This document shows positions 9,227 through 24,158 of a stretch of DNA of 41,649 bases, one piece after another; the stretch's first letter is position 1, and every line of letters begins with the position of its first letter. The DNA is from Phaeoceros laevis (lineage: Eukaryota; Anthocerotophyta; Anthocerotopsida; Notothyladales), in assembly GCA_049999765.1 (NCBI GenBank), contig JBNGIQ010006043.1, positions 1 to 41,649 on the forward strand, read 5' to 3'. The position numbers were made by a program, and so were the translations under genes. Under the pieces are notes generated by a model. That model was not told the DNA's origin and did no database searches. It saw only the letters and a list, made by a program, of their open reading frames with translations.

Positions 9227-11608
9227 ATGGGTGCAGCGACAGCCATGAACTCCGTCGTTAGCCGATCCGTGGGTGTGGGTAGACGACCTGGAGGTGGCAA
9301 AGGTGCAGCCACGGCACCACCGCTGCCATGCCGGCACCGCTGGAATGACTCCACCGCTGGAAAGCCATGGAAGTCTTCCCGTCGCCAGCCTCCAGCTGCT
9401 ACTGCAACAATGCCGCTACCACTGCACCGCTGGAATATGAGCAATGAGCTGCAACCATGTAGTGTAACAGGAAATGTCAGGGAATCATTGCTCGAAAACT
9501 TGAGCAAACTATGCGAGGAGGGTCAGCTCGCGAAGGCTGTTGAAGTTTTGGACCTTCTGGTGCAGCGTGGATTCCATGTTGGAAACTCTGTCTTCTACGG
9601 TGTGCTCAAGAAGTGCATTGAACAAAAGAATCTCCTTCTTGGCAATCGCGTACATAGTCTTGCTGTCAAAGGTGGATACGAGTCAGATGCTTTCCTGGCG
9701 AACCACATCATTGCGATGTATGCTTCGCATGGCAGGTTAAAGGAGGCAACACAGGTTTTTACCAAGGTGGCTACACCTGACCGTTACATGTGGGCGTCTA
9801 TCATCTTGGCGCATGCTCGAAATGGACAGCCCGCTGATGCTATCAAACTCTACAGACAGATGCGGGAGTCAACTGTGAAGCCAGACAGCCATATATTTGC
9901 TGCAGTCCTTAAAGCTTGTGCCGCTGCAGAGGATCTATTTTCCGGGAAGGAGGTGCATGCCGACATGTTGGGGGCTGCAGATGAACCTAATGTATTTGTG
10001 TCCACCTGCCTGGTTGACATGTATGCAAAGTGTGGGAGTTTAGAGGATGCACGGAAAGTGTTTGACAATTTTCCAACCAGGGATGTGGTGGCTTGGAATG
10101 CCATGATCACAGGGTATTCTCAGCATGGGCTGGGCCGTGAAGCCCTAGCCCTTTATGCGAAAATGCAGCAGGAAGGCATCACTTCTCCAAATCGTGTGAC
10201 GTTCGTCTCTCTCCTTCAAGCATGTGCCCGAGTAGGAGCTCTGCAGGAGGGTAAGCAACTCCATGTACAGATTCAGGAGAGGAGACTAGAAAGTGATCTA
10301 GTTATCAATAACTGCCTGGTTGACATGTATTCAAAATGTGGGAGCTTGAATGAGGCTCGCAGAGTGTTTGACAATATGCCTTCCAAGGACGTGGTTACAT
10401 GGACTGCTATTATAGCAGGATATACCCGGCAAAGTCTCGGTCAGGAAGCCCTTTCTCTTTACGCCAGGATGCTGCACGAGGGCAGCACCCCAGCCGATGC
10501 AGTCACTTTTGTTTGCCTCCTGCAAGCATGTGCCAGTGTAGGAGCTGTACATCAGGCAAAGCAAATCCATGCGTTGATTCAGGAAAGAGGTTATGAAGCT
10601 GATGTTGTTGTTGGCAGCAGCTTGGTGGACATGTATGCGAAATGCGGGAGTTTGAAGGAGGCTTTTAGGGTGTTTGAGAGACTGCCCACAAAAAACGTAG
10701 TCACTTGGAATGCCATGCTCAGTGGCTGTGCTGAAAATAGCGACGGTCAAATGGCAATTGAGTGTTTCGAACGGATGCTTCAGCAAGGTGTGAAGCCCGA
10801 TGACACTAGTTTCATTTGTCTCCTTGTAGCATGCAGTCATGCCGGTCTTGTGCAAGAGGGCCAGAAATACTTTGAACAAATGGAAAAGCACGGAATTGCT
10901 CCTAACGTCAACCACTACAATTGCATGGTTGATCTTCTGGGGCGTTCTGGCCATCTCGATGAGGCAGAGAATATTCTGCAAACCATGCCATTTGAGGATG
11001 ATGTGGTAGGCTGGACTGCGTTGTTGAGCGCCTGCAAAAGCCACAGTGATGCCGGTCGTGGAAGGCGTTGTTTTGACCGTCTTGTAGAATTGGAGCCGGA
11101 GGATGCAGCTGCCTATGTCCTACTGGGCAACATTTATGCAAATGCTGGTGGGTGGAGGGAAGTAGACAAAGTAGAAAATCTGAGAAAGTCTGCTGGTGCT
11201 TGGAAGAAGCCTGCAAGAGCGTGCATCGAAGTGAAGAGCAAGGTGCACGAGTTTACTGTGGGAGAAGATAGGTCTGATATTTCATCAAAGCTGAGGAGCG
11301 TGAATTCAAGAATAAAGGAGGAAGGAGGTCATGTGCCTCAAACGGAGCTGGTACTAAAGGCAGTGTCGGAGAAGGAGAAGGAAGATGCTTTGTGTGGACA
11401 TGCAGAGAAACTAGCCTTGGCCTACGGTCTAATGAACACTCCAGATGGCTCTACCTTGCTTGTCACCAAGAACCTTCGCATGTGCAACGACTGTCATAGT
11501 GGCACCAAGGTTATGTCCCATCTTGAGAAGAGGGAGATCATAGTTCGAGATGGACACAGAGTACACCGTTTCATGGATGGGTCCTGTTCCTGTGGGGATC
11601 GGCACTGA
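9227..11608 (+). CDS. PLS-class PPR protein with DYW deaminase domain ending in DRH
   Basis: A 793-residue PPR editing factor. After a basic, Ser/Thr-rich leader that resembles an organelle transit peptide, about 14-15 PPR motifs run in P-L-S order to about residue 610. E-type motifs and a DYW-family cytidine deaminase domain follow. Visible deaminase zinc-site residues are H725-x-E727 (HAEKLA) and C753-x-x-C756 (CNDCH). The second zinc cluster is represented by H777/H780 and CSC at 787-789. Two features are unusual: the PG box reads KKPARACIE instead of KxPGxSWIE, and the C-terminus is CSCGDRH instead of CSCGDYW. The family role is C-to-U (and in some variants possibly U-to-C) editing of organelle transcripts. 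The target is unknown. Start chosen at the first Met of the leader. No introns. Confidence 0.93.
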   Translation: MGAATAMNSVVSRSVGVGRRPGGGKGAATAPPLPCRHRWNDSTAGKPWKSSRRQPPAATATMPLPLHRWNMSNELQPCSVTGNVRESLLENLSKLCEEGQLAKAVEVLDLLVQRGFHVGNSVFYGVLKKCIEQKNLLLGNRVHSLAVKGGYESDAFLANHIIAMYASHGRLKEATQVFTKVATPDRYMWASIILAHARNGQPADAIKLYRQMRESTVKPDSHIFAAVLKACAAAEDLFSGKEVHADMLGAADEPNVFVSTCLVDMYAKCGSLEDARKVFDNFPTRDVVAWNAMITGYSQHGLGREALALYAKMQQEGITSPNRVTFVSLLQACARVGALQEGKQLHVQIQERRLESDLVINNCLVDMYSKCGSLNEARRVFDNMPSKDVVTWTAIIAGYTRQSLGQEALSLYARMLHEGSTPADAVTFVCLLQACASVGAVHQAKQIHALIQERGYEADVVVGSSLVDMYAKCGSLKEAFRVFERLPTKNVVTWNAMLSGCAENSDGQMAIECFERMLQQGVKPDDTSFICLLVACSHAGLVQEGQKYFEQMEKHGIAPNVNHYNCMVDLLGRSGHLDEAENILQTMPFEDDVVGWTALLSACKSHSDAGRGRRCFDRLVELEPEDAAAYVLLGNIYANAGGWREVDKVENLRKSAGAWKKPARACIEVKSKVHEFTVGEDRSDISSKLRSVNSRIKEEGGHVPQTELVLKAVSEKEKEDALCGHAEKLALAYGLMNTPDGSTLLVTKNLRMCNDCHSGTKVMSHLEKREIIVRDGHRVHRFMDGSCSCGDRH

Positions 11609-11902
11609 CTTCTCTGCGATAGTGGATGTTGCTTGCCACCAATGCATAGGATGCTGTTGATTGCTGAGAAATAGCAGCCATCTTGTAAAGTACAAATCAA
11701 TAGAATTGTACAATTCATCATCAGTCTATTTTGGGTTTGGGCACCGCGCAGTTTTGCCTCTTTTGCATACTGTGGTTCCATGATTCCATCCACTCCGCCC
11801 GACCCGTTACTATTCTCACCGAAAACCCTCCTCCATCCATAAAGTACCCCCGTCCCCCCATCGCCAGGCCAAGCTACTCGTACAGGAAACGACAGCGCGG
11901 GC

Positions 11903-13949
11903 ATGGCGGATCCCATTCCACCGGTGGAGTTGAGCCAGGCTTCGCTGGATCTTTCTGTTACCATTAGCGAGTATGCGCGCCCAGCATCAGCTCTACTCGG
12001 TCGAAGTGACTTCGTGGTTCATTTGTAACAAGAAGGCTGATGCGTTTGCTCTCCTCGGCAGGCTGACTCTTCAGGAAAAGTATGACTTGGTGCGAAGCGT
12101 GGGAGAGGAGTGCATCCAGGAGGAGGAGCTTCGGAATCTTCTGGAGAAGAAGAAGGATCCAGTGTGCTACGATGGGTTTGAGCCATCAGGCAGGATGCAC
12201 ATCGCACAGGTATCCATGGTTGAGCTTTGTTTTTGAGATTGTATTGTGAAGCTGGCAATGGACTGCATGTGACTTCGGTGTTTCTCTGCCTAATGACAGG
12301 GAGTTATGAAGGCCCTGAATGTGAACAAATTGACACAAGCAGGCTGCATCTTCAAGTTCTGGATAGCCGATTGGTACGCCTTCTTGAACAACAAGATGGG
12401 AGGTGACCTCAAGAAAATCAAAACAACTGGGGAATACTTCATAGAGATTTGGAAAGCAGTTGGGATGAAGTTGGACAGGGTCGAGTTTTTGTGGTCTTCG
12501 GATGAGATCAACGCAAGGGCATCTGAATACTGGCCGCTAGTCATGGACATAGCCCGCAGAAATTCCGTTGACCGTCTCACCAGGTACTAGTTTCTCCAGT
12601 AGAGGTTTAGGTTGAAATCCGAGGAAGGCTTCTAAACTTTCCGGTGGGCAATTCACAGGTGTTCGCAGATCATGGGGCGTAGTGAGCAGGACAGCCTAAG
12701 TGGGGCACAAATCCTATACCCTTGCATGCAATGTGCCGATATATTCTTTCTCAAGGTTCGTTTCCAAGATCTCGTGTTTTAGATTGAATCTGGTTCTTGC
12801 ATTCTTTCGGAGTCAACCACATCCTTGTTCTAAATGGAGTGCTTCATATAATATTTCCTCTGTTAGGCAGATATTTGCCAGCTGGGAGTGGACCAACGGA
12901 AGGTAAATGTGCTTGCAAGAGAATACTGCGACGACATCAAAAGGAAACTCAAGCCAATCATTCTGGGACATCGTATCCTTTCATTCGATTTATTGCAGTA
13001 TGATCTAATCCTGTTGCAAATCAAGCGAGGCTTGGGAGATCGCAGTTAGAGGGAATTCTTAATTGCTTCCAGATATGTTATGTGGATTGCAGCAGGGACA
13101 AGAAAAGATGTCCAAAAGTGATCCAAACTCAGCAATCTATATGGAGGACACTGCGGTATATGGGCAGTTTTCTTGATGTCAATTGTCTCTACTTCTCTTA
13201 CCAACGCATCTCTACTTCTCTTACCAACACACTTCCCATCACATTGCCTTGAGCCCTATTCTATGAATTTGGCAGGAGGAGGTGAAGACGAAAATCAAGA
13301 AAGCCTTCTGCCCACCCAAAGAGGTGAAGGGCAATCCCTGCATGGAGTATGTCGAGTACATTGTCCTCCCATGGTTCGGAGAATTCTCTGTGAAGCGATC
13401 TGAAGCCTATGGTGGTAATAAGTAAGTGAACTAGGAGTGGTTTCCTTGAGATTGTTTGGTTGCTACCTCCCTCTGTTCTGTCGGTGTGATGGTCAGTCGG
13501 GCTGCAGGAGGTTCTGTTCCTGCTGCACGCTGTTCTGTCGGTGTGATGATTAGTCATACATATTTGGGCTGCAGGACTTACAAGGCGATTGAAGAGGTGA
13601 AGAGTGACTATGAAGCAGAGCTTTTGCATCCAGGGGATGTAAAAGCTGCTCTTACCGAGTCCTTGAATGCTATATTGCAGGTAGCTGGGCTTGCCCACAT
13701 CGACTTTGTCCTTTGTTCCTTACTCTGGCTAATGATAAGCAAATAAGGTTGCCTGCTCGATACTTTTCAGCCTGTCAGAGATCACTTCAAGACCGATGAG
13801 AAAGCTAAAAGTCTTCTTTCAAAGGTCAAGGTAATTTTTTGAATCTCAATTTGATCAACCAAAGCTTTGACTGTCTGGTTATCCCTTGTTTTTCTTTTGC
13901 AACCTCGTAACCCATGCGCTTTTTGCAGTCTTACAAGGTGACAAGATGA
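11903..13949 (+). CDS. Cytosolic-type tyrosyl-tRNA synthetase (10 exons)
   Basis: Class I aminoacyl-tRNA synthetase that charges tRNA-Tyr. Exons by GT..AG borders and frame: 11903-11970, 12062-12209, 12300-12583, 12659-12755, 12867-12972, 13073-13155, 13276-13421, 13575-13680, 13771-13830 and 13929-13949. They sum to 1119 bases, a protein of 372 residues, close to the usual eukaryotic/archaeal-type length. Recognisable blocks are SVGEECIQEEEL, YDGFEPSGRMHIAQ (HIGH-equivalent region), WPLVMDIARR, ADICQLGVDQRKVNVLARE, and EKMSKSDPNSAIYMED with the KMSKS loop. The C-terminal text HPGDVKAAL and VRDHFK matches plant TyrRS. No transit peptide is seen, so cytosolic function is inferred. The 5' leader includes bases after the upstream PPR stop at 11608. 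It is convergent with the next PPR gene, about 200 bases away. Confidence 0.93.
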
Positions 13950-14148
13950 GTTCATTTTGAGCGACTTTCTCCTGGCAACATGGACGGTTCTCATTGCCAC
14001 CAACAGTTCCAAACGAATCTGTGGCGGTCTTTTTTGATATTCTAGTCTACATTGAGGTGTAAACCCTTGAGCCTTGACGTTCGAACTTCAAACTACAGTA
14101 TTCTTTTGCAACCGAGTGAACACCTGCCTTGGTGCAGTCTTGCGGTAG

Positions 14149-16152
14149 TCAAAATTGACTAGCGTCAGATTCTCGTGCTGCCACTCCGTGCATTTCTTCA
14201 GGCATATCTCTGTCAAGATAAGCCACATTTCCTACTGCCTCCATTTTCACAAGTAGATCATGCAGTCCTGCATAAATCTCTGGGCTCTGAGGATGTTCCT
14301 CATCCTCCACCACAAATGCATGGACAGTCCCACGACTGTCAGTCCACGAGCTCTGTCCTGGCTGCTTCAATGCCCCAGCTTCAGCTCTAATCGCATGAAT
14401 CTCCTTTGCCTCCTTTTCCTTGTGGGCAGCTGCGTATATGTTTGCCATCAAGAGATATGCTCTTGCTTCATTTCTATCCAATCTCACGGCATGTTCAAAT
14501 GCTTCTCTTCCTAGGTCCACTTTACCCCACTTTCGACAAGCACTCAATACAGCATTCCACACCACGCTATCAGGTTGGAAAGGCATCGTCCTGACCATGG
14601 TCATTGCGCTGTCCACTTGGCCTGTACGGCCAAGGAGATCAAGCATGCAAGTGTAGTGGTCTATGGTTGGAATTATGCCATACTCTTTGCTCATTGCCTC
14701 GAAGTACTTCTGGCCCTTGTCCGAGAGACCCACATGACTGCACACGGTGAGAAGTCCGAGGAACGTTACGTCATTTGGCTGTATACCTTCCTGCTTCATC
14801 CTCTCAAAAGAGTCAAATACAGGCTTACTCTGGCCTTGACGGGCATATCCGGCGATGAGTGCATTCCATGTGACAATGTCTTCAGTGGGCCATGCATCAA
14901 ATACCTGCTGTGCATCAATCATGCTCCCACATTTCCCATACATATCAACGAGGGCGCTCACCACAAAAGGATCTTTAGCCTCAAGTCTGAGTTCTGAAAT
15001 TCGACCATGGATTTCCTTCCCCTTCTCCAATCCTGAGACACTACCACAAGCCTTCAAAGCGCTGACAAATGTTCGATCATTTGGCACAACACCCTCCTGT
15101 TGCATCCTGGCATACAACTGCAGAACGACATCACCCTCTTCCATCTGTGCGTACCCGGTTATCATGGCAGTCCAAGAAACCACATTACGATGAGGCATCT
15201 TCTCAAACACACTCCTGGCATCCACCAGGCTTCCACATTTTGCATATGCATCCACTAGCATAGTGCCGACATAGACATCCGACTCTAACCTGGCCTTGAC
15301 AGCTTTCAAGTGGATGCCTCTGACTTGCTCCAAGCTTCGGACCTTCAGTTGTTTCCCATCAGCTTTGATCCCCACTTCTCGACATGCCAGGTTACTGCAA
15401 GCCTTAAGCACACCTACAAATGTCCTGTCATTAGGTACTACACCTTCCCGTTGCATTTGTGCATACAACTGGAGAGCTACCTCACCCTCCTCCATTTGGG
15501 CGTACCCAGAAATCATGGCAGTCCAGGAAACCACATTGCGTTGAGGAATCTTCTCAAAGATAGACCGTGCTTCCACAATATTACCACATTTTGCATACAT
15601 GTCTACTAACATGGTCCCCACGTGCACATCCGACTCCAAGCCCCTTGCAACTATCTCGCCATGAATTTGTCTAGCAGTGTCCAAGTCTTGTAAACTACTG
15701 CATGCCTTTAGTGCAGCGACAAAGGTGTATGAGCTCGGCTTCACTCCGTCCTTCCTCATCTTTTCGTATAGTTTAAGAGCCTGTTTATTTTGCCCAGACT
15801 TGATGTGTTGCCACATTTGTGTGGTCCATGAAACCTGATCCTGTTCATGTAACTTCAAGGTAGGAGAAGTTGTCTCACCAGGTGATCTTGGGCCCACTCC
15901 AAAGCTACCTCTACCGCGTCTCTGAGATGACCTCTGTAGAACTTGTATCGCGCTCTTTGGGGAACATCCCCAAAGCCATATATTGGTTAACCTACGTCTA
16001 AAATCCGTAGACTTGGAATGGAGCTGAACAGTAAACGATACAGATCGTGAATCCACAAATTCTCTACATACAACACAAGAGGACTCTTTGTTTCTGTTGC
16101 CATTGAGTCTGGTGCCAGAGTCCCTCCAGGCTTGGTCACACAATGAAGCCAC
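14149..16152 (-). CDS. PLS-class PPR protein ending in E/E+ motifs (no DYW)
   Basis: A 667-residue PPR protein, probably organellar. The first 90 residues are basic and Ser-rich, plausibly a transit peptide. About 13 PPR motifs follow in P-L-S order (VDMYAKCGNIVEARSIF, RNVVSWTAMISGYAQ, GRTGQVDSAM). One L motif (about 15300-15410 on the plus strand) carries an insertion of roughly 16-20 residues. E motifs, a PG-box-like KQPGQSSW and an E+-like stretch (HAFVVEDEEHPQS) come next, after which about 40 unrelated residues precede the stop. The DYW zinc residues are absent. It could act with a DYW protein in trans, as known for other E+ PPRs. That is inference. No introns. Confidence 0.92.
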   Translation of the reverse strand: MASLCDQAWRDSGTRLNGNRNKESSCVVCREFVDSRSVSFTVQLHSKSTDFRRRLTNIWLWGCSPKSAIQVLQRSSQRRGRGSFGVGPRSPGETTSPTLKLHEQDQVSWTTQMWQHIKSGQNKQALKLYEKMRKDGVKPSSYTFVAALKACSSLQDLDTARQIHGEIVARGLESDVHVGTMLVDMYAKCGNIVEARSIFEKIPQRNVVSWTAMISGYAQMEEGEVALQLYAQMQREGVVPNDRTFVGVLKACSNLACREVGIKADGKQLKVRSLEQVRGIHLKAVKARLESDVYVGTMLVDAYAKCGSLVDARSVFEKMPHRNVVSWTAMITGYAQMEEGDVVLQLYARMQQEGVVPNDRTFVSALKACGSVSGLEKGKEIHGRISELRLEAKDPFVVSALVDMYGKCGSMIDAQQVFDAWPTEDIVTWNALIAGYARQGQSKPVFDSFERMKQEGIQPNDVTFLGLLTVCSHVGLSDKGQKYFEAMSKEYGIIPTIDHYTCMLDLLGRTGQVDSAMTMVRTMPFQPDSVVWNAVLSACRKWGKVDLGREAFEHAVRLDRNEARAYLLMANIYAAAHKEKEAKEIHAIRAEAGALKQPGQSSWTDSRGTVHAFVVEDEEHPQSPEIYAGLHDLLVKMEAVGNVAYLDRDMPEEMHGVAARESDASQF

Positions 16153-16630
16153 AGCTAAAATCGAAGCTCAAAAGCTTCGACCACAAATAAGGTACCTGAC
16201 TTGAGGCAAGCCAGAACTGGGAACAGTATGGTACCATGTTCTATATAAACATGTGCCCCAAGGTGCATTCTTAGAAAAAGGGAATGGATCTCCTTAATTA
16301 CCCCCCGGCTTGCAGGCAGGCTTGCAGGAGGCATACAAATGTGACGTGGAGCCTGCTGCTCGTGACGCTTGAAAATAACTGAATACCTCGAAGTTATCCT
16401 GCAATGACCACGTAGGCCCTGAATCAGATGCCCACGTAGGTAAAGTCGGAATTCTCATATCTACAAATCTCCACGTCGGACCTGGGACATCCGATGGCAT
16501 CCGTTGTGGCCACAAATTTGATGAAAAGTCCTTCGGAAGTGTGAGATGCACCTTCGCCTGACCAGCCGGTCTATGGATCGATCATTTTGAGGCGCTCAAT
16601 TGTGCTGGCGGCTCGGTGTTCGTCGCAGGG
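16153..16630. promoter_or_regulatory. Divergent intergenic region PPR / NTRC, with a hairpin
   Basis: About 480 bases that must hold the promoters of the minus-strand PPR gene and of NTRC. A perfect 8-base inverted repeat TCGAAGCT / AGCTTCGA with a CAAA loop lies at 16161-16180, just upstream of the PPR start. A TATA-like TATATAAA occurs at about 16241-16248. No other clear sites. Confidence 0.4.
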
Positions 16631-20003
<3,373 letters not shown>

Positions 20004-20745
20004 TTTGGAAAATAGCAGTCCACATCGCAGCTAGTCCTTGCGGACACAGTTCGTTAAGGTATTGGCCGTCTAATTGCTCTGCAAGCTACATTAGGCTCAG
20101 TACTATTCATTAGTTGGAACACATTCCGACATTCACAGGAACTAGAGAACTCGAAAGATAGGCCGTGAACAAAGTAATAACCACTATTTTACCCTAAAGA
20201 ACTACGGAGGACCCACCACATTTGCTCTTACATTCCTGGTCGAAGTAATTAGGGGGGTCGAAGTGAGTCTACTGTTAGGTTCTGTCGATCGTTCGTCAGA
20301 GCAAGGTGCTGTGGTTCTGAAAGATTGGCACAGTTAGTCTTCTGTACCAGAATCGAAAGATATTGCCATCTGAGTTGAAACGTTTGAATTTGGACACCAT
20401 GCTACTCAGTCTGTACACATTGTTCCAGCGTTCACTTACATTTCATCATAGACTAGAAACACGAGAAGCAGACATTAGTTCTAATTCCTACACCCAAGTG
20501 TGAAAGCTTGTCTCGTCTCTTGTCCTGCGATTATCCTCAAAGTGAGGGGGCTTAAGGCTTGAGATCGTTTCCAGCTCACAGTATTTCCTGGTTACAGGTT
20601 TGCATCTAGCTCAAGACTTAGAATGGCTAACAGTACAGAGTACCCGCTAAGAGCTTAGTCGAAGTGAATCACATGTCTTGCGGCGTCAAGGATGAAACAG
20701 GCCATGTTAAAGCAAGAGACACCACATCGACAGGGCCCATTGGAG
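20004..20745. other. Intergenic region between convergent NTRC and WBP11
   Basis: About 740 bases without a recognisable gene, repeat or structure. It should contain the 3' untranslated regions of both neighbours. Confidence 0.5.
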
Positions 20746-23700
20746 TCATGCACCCCCATCGAACGCTCCCAATGCCTTCAGATCCTCCAAAAAGGCCGAG
20801 TATGAATCATCGACAGCATTTGACCTGGTTGCAGCAGGGCCTGGTGGTCTATTGGTCGGAACCAGCACAGGTATCACCACAGACTTCGGCTTGGCCTTAG
20901 TCATCATGTTTTCACGCCGCACCCGAACTGAGGCAGGCACCTACAGGTAAATCAGGAACTGGCAAAGTTAAAACGAGAGACATGTAAGATAACCTTACGC
21001 GCAATGGAAGAATAAGCCAAGTCCACATTACGAACCATGGAAGTTAGTTCAGGGGTGTGTTGTGCAAGAGGCCGTTTCACCACTGTCGCAGCAGCTGATC
21101 TGACATACGATGGAACAGGTACTGGTTTGTCTTGCTCTTCATCTGCAAGAGCAGCATCTGATGTCCTGGAGGCTGGTAGGAGACCCATGGGAGAGCCAAG
21201 GGCCAAGGGAAGGAGAGAAGGCGGCCTTGTACCAGAAGGGAGAGAACCAAGATGTGCTCTTGTAGCAGGTGGGGGGGGGCATGCGGGTGGCCCAGGGGGA
21301 GGGCCCATTCCATAGGGAACTCCGGGCGCAGGGGCTTGAATACCTGAAATAGGTGGAATTGGTGGCCTCAGTCCAGCTGGAAGAGGGGGTAACAACCTTG
21401 CTGCTCCTACAGCACCTAATGGCTGACTCACTCCAGGTGGGAGAATCTCAGCACCACTATTTGGAGAAACTGGTGGTGCTGTCATAATCATAGGTGGTGC
21501 TAAGGGAGCACCAGAAGGTGGTCCAGGAGGTAGTCCCATGGATTGTGGAGGTTGAGGTGGTGGCAGGGGAGCTCGCTCCTGAGGTGGAAGAGAGGCCAGA
21601 GGTGGAGGTGGTGGAGGTAAGGAATGTGGAGAGATAAGGGAGATAGGGGGTGGTGGTGGTGGTGGTACCGGAACTAGTATAGGAGCTAGAGACTCGCCAA
21701 TGGCAGACCCATCACCCAAGGAAGGGAGAGGCGGAGGAGGTGGAAGTGGTGGTAATAGCAAAGAAGTTCCTTGTTCAGAGTATGGGACCATCCCAGAGAG
21801 TGGTATTCTTGGTCCTACAATACAAACACAACCCCACAGTTAGTCGAGACAAGCAAACAGGTGATTCACTCCCTCCCAACATTTGAAGGGTACCATTACA
21901 CAAACACTGACAGTTTCTCGGCAGTCACATACCAATTGATGACTTGTACATAGGTGGTTTGCCAGGCGGAGGGGCCCCGGTAGGATTTAGTGTGGGATGA
22001 AAATAAACAGAGTCCTGCAAGGCCAGGGAGTTCGAAATTGATAAACATTTAATTATGAGCCACAATAAGAAACAAACACGTGCCAACTGCAGTTCGCCAC
22101 AAGCATACTAACCTCTGGTGTCGGATGCTTTGCCCGCTCCTCTTCCTCGGCTGTGGCCCTTCTCCGAGGCAATGGTAGGTGACTGCAGAAACCATGTTCA
22201 CAGGACCCAGGTCACCCCCATTGAGCAATTGATACTGACTAGTAGGTCCACTTCACAGTAGGAATCTACAATACAAAACTACAAACGAGCACCTGAACAT
22301 GACAGGCTCCTCTCCCTTCTCCCGCATTTTTTCCTCATACTCCTGAGAGTTGCAATGGTAAGCTGGTCGCACTTGGGAACAAATCGAATATCTAGACAAA
22401 CACTGGCATAGCTAAACCTTTCAATTCCAACAGGTGATAACCCACCTTCCTTTTCTTCAAGACAAGGTTCAAGGTATCTTCAAGCTGCCTTTTTTTGTGC
22501 CTTCGGGTTTTATCCAATGCTCCATCTGCTTCTGTACATGCAAGACAGGAGGGTATGTCAAGTACCACTGATAGTTTTGGACTCTGTTCTTACCACTTCT
22601 TGGCTATGTCAGACCACAAGTGGAAGGAAAACTATCCACAAATCCTCCACAACTTAAGTTCAAAGAGCAGACAAATTATTCAGAGTCTAAGGCAAGCGCG
22701 TCAAACTCTAAACATGCCACCAACAACATCATTACAAACAGACGAATCTAGGGATATGACCCACCAGAGAAATGTCCTTCAAACAGTCTACAGCCGGTGG
22801 TGAAACAACTAAAACATCCGAAGGTTCCCTCTCAAAGAGACTCATTCACAAGTTCATTCAAATATTCAGGCCAGCCTCTACCAACGATACTGCACTACTA
22901 TTTCAAACTCTACGCAACCAACCAATCATAATAAGCAGCCAACGCGATATTGACCGTAGCCACTCTTCAGCAACCACTTGCAATTGCAGTTGCAGAACAT
23001 TGTCGGTTAACGTCAGCCTAGTACTGGCAGCCAGTTCAGCTAATCTGAGAAACACCCCCGATTTAAGTAACTCAGAGAACATACACAACCCGAGATTCAC
23101 AACTGCGATTAAGTTAGTTAGCTCCTCGAATCTCAAATAGCAAGTCCACCTCCACATCAACTGTAGGTGATTAGTTGCTTGCCAAACACTTCAGCCTGCA
23201 ACTGAGATGTGTGATTGAATCTGTTGTGCATTCCTTCGCACCAAAAAGGAAGTGCCCGATGTTTGAGTGCCAGCAATCCCAAACCTACAGATGGGTTTAC
23301 AAGGTCATCTATACCAAGTAGCATGTGGCCAAAAGGTTCCCTGCCTTCCTCTTCTTTGTTTCACCTCCAAGGGCGCACAATCTGAAAATCTGATAGTGAG
23401 TGAGATAACCCCACAGGAAGACAAGCACAATAACCAGTAAGCTTTCCATAACCACAAGCAGTCACCACGGTACATAAAGTCACCAACATGTTTGCACCCA
23501 GAGGACAACGGAATAGAGCACGAACTCATCATCTCTAGTTTCCTGATCTGCTCCTTGATGGCCTCTGGATCTTTCTTGAGGATTCCGACTTCCCGAACTT
23601 TCTTCCTTTCCTTCTTGTTCTGCAAGGTCCGCCGTGTGTAAGAAAGGTACCAGCATCATACCAAAAGCTAGTGAGACAAGTAATATGCAGCAATGTCGAC

Positions 23701-24158
23701 CTCCCTATCCAGCTAATACATGAACGAGAAGAACCACTAAGGGCGGCATATACTTATAGGTTGGTAAACATCTGATGACTCCATCCTGAAATACCAACTA
23801 GAATAACCGTCTCTTGTCTGTTCAGCCCAATGCCATCTGCATGTGTGTGACGGATTTGTACAGGTTGCGGGAGTCTCTACTACGGCACGCCGCATGCAAG
23901 AAGATGAGCCAAATGGACGGTTGGCTGCTCAGGGCTCCACTGGGAACACGCAGTGGATAGGACCAGCGTTCTTCGGTCAGGGCTGGGAGGACCAGAGGTT
24001 GTGCGTTGACCCCTACGCGGATGAGAAGGATCACAATTGTAAAACAAAAGAAGGCGGCAAAGGGAAGAAGTACTCACCCGTTTGAGTTCCTTCTTTCGGA
24101 GCTCTTTCCTGTAAGCATCCGTCGGATTCATCACTTTGCCCCCTTTCGTGGTCTTCAT
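20746..24158 (-). CDS. WBP11: WBP11-like proline-rich pre-mRNA splicing factor (8 exons)
   Basis: Homologue of WW-domain-binding protein 11, a nuclear spliceosome-associated protein. Exons in transcript order: 24078-24158, 23526-23619, 22446-22531, 22293-22342, 22113-22182, 21933-22014, 20994-21814 and 20746-20940. They total 1479 bases (492 residues) and close in frame. The N-terminus has the conserved [20 protein letters not shown], then the basic helical stretch [20 protein letters not shown] and [19 protein letters not shown]. The middle has [20 protein letters not shown], as in plant orthologues. The large seventh exon is a low-complexity Pro-rich region (PPPPPP and PPGPP tracts) expected to bind WW or similar domains. 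The C-terminus has SVRVRRENM and a [12 protein letters not shown] block typical of the family end. Introns of about 460 and 990 nt are long for this window. Confidence 0.93.

Noticed and set aside
22532-23525. Open frames in this interval on both strands
   Set aside because: They lie in the long second intron of the WBP11-like gene and lack domains.
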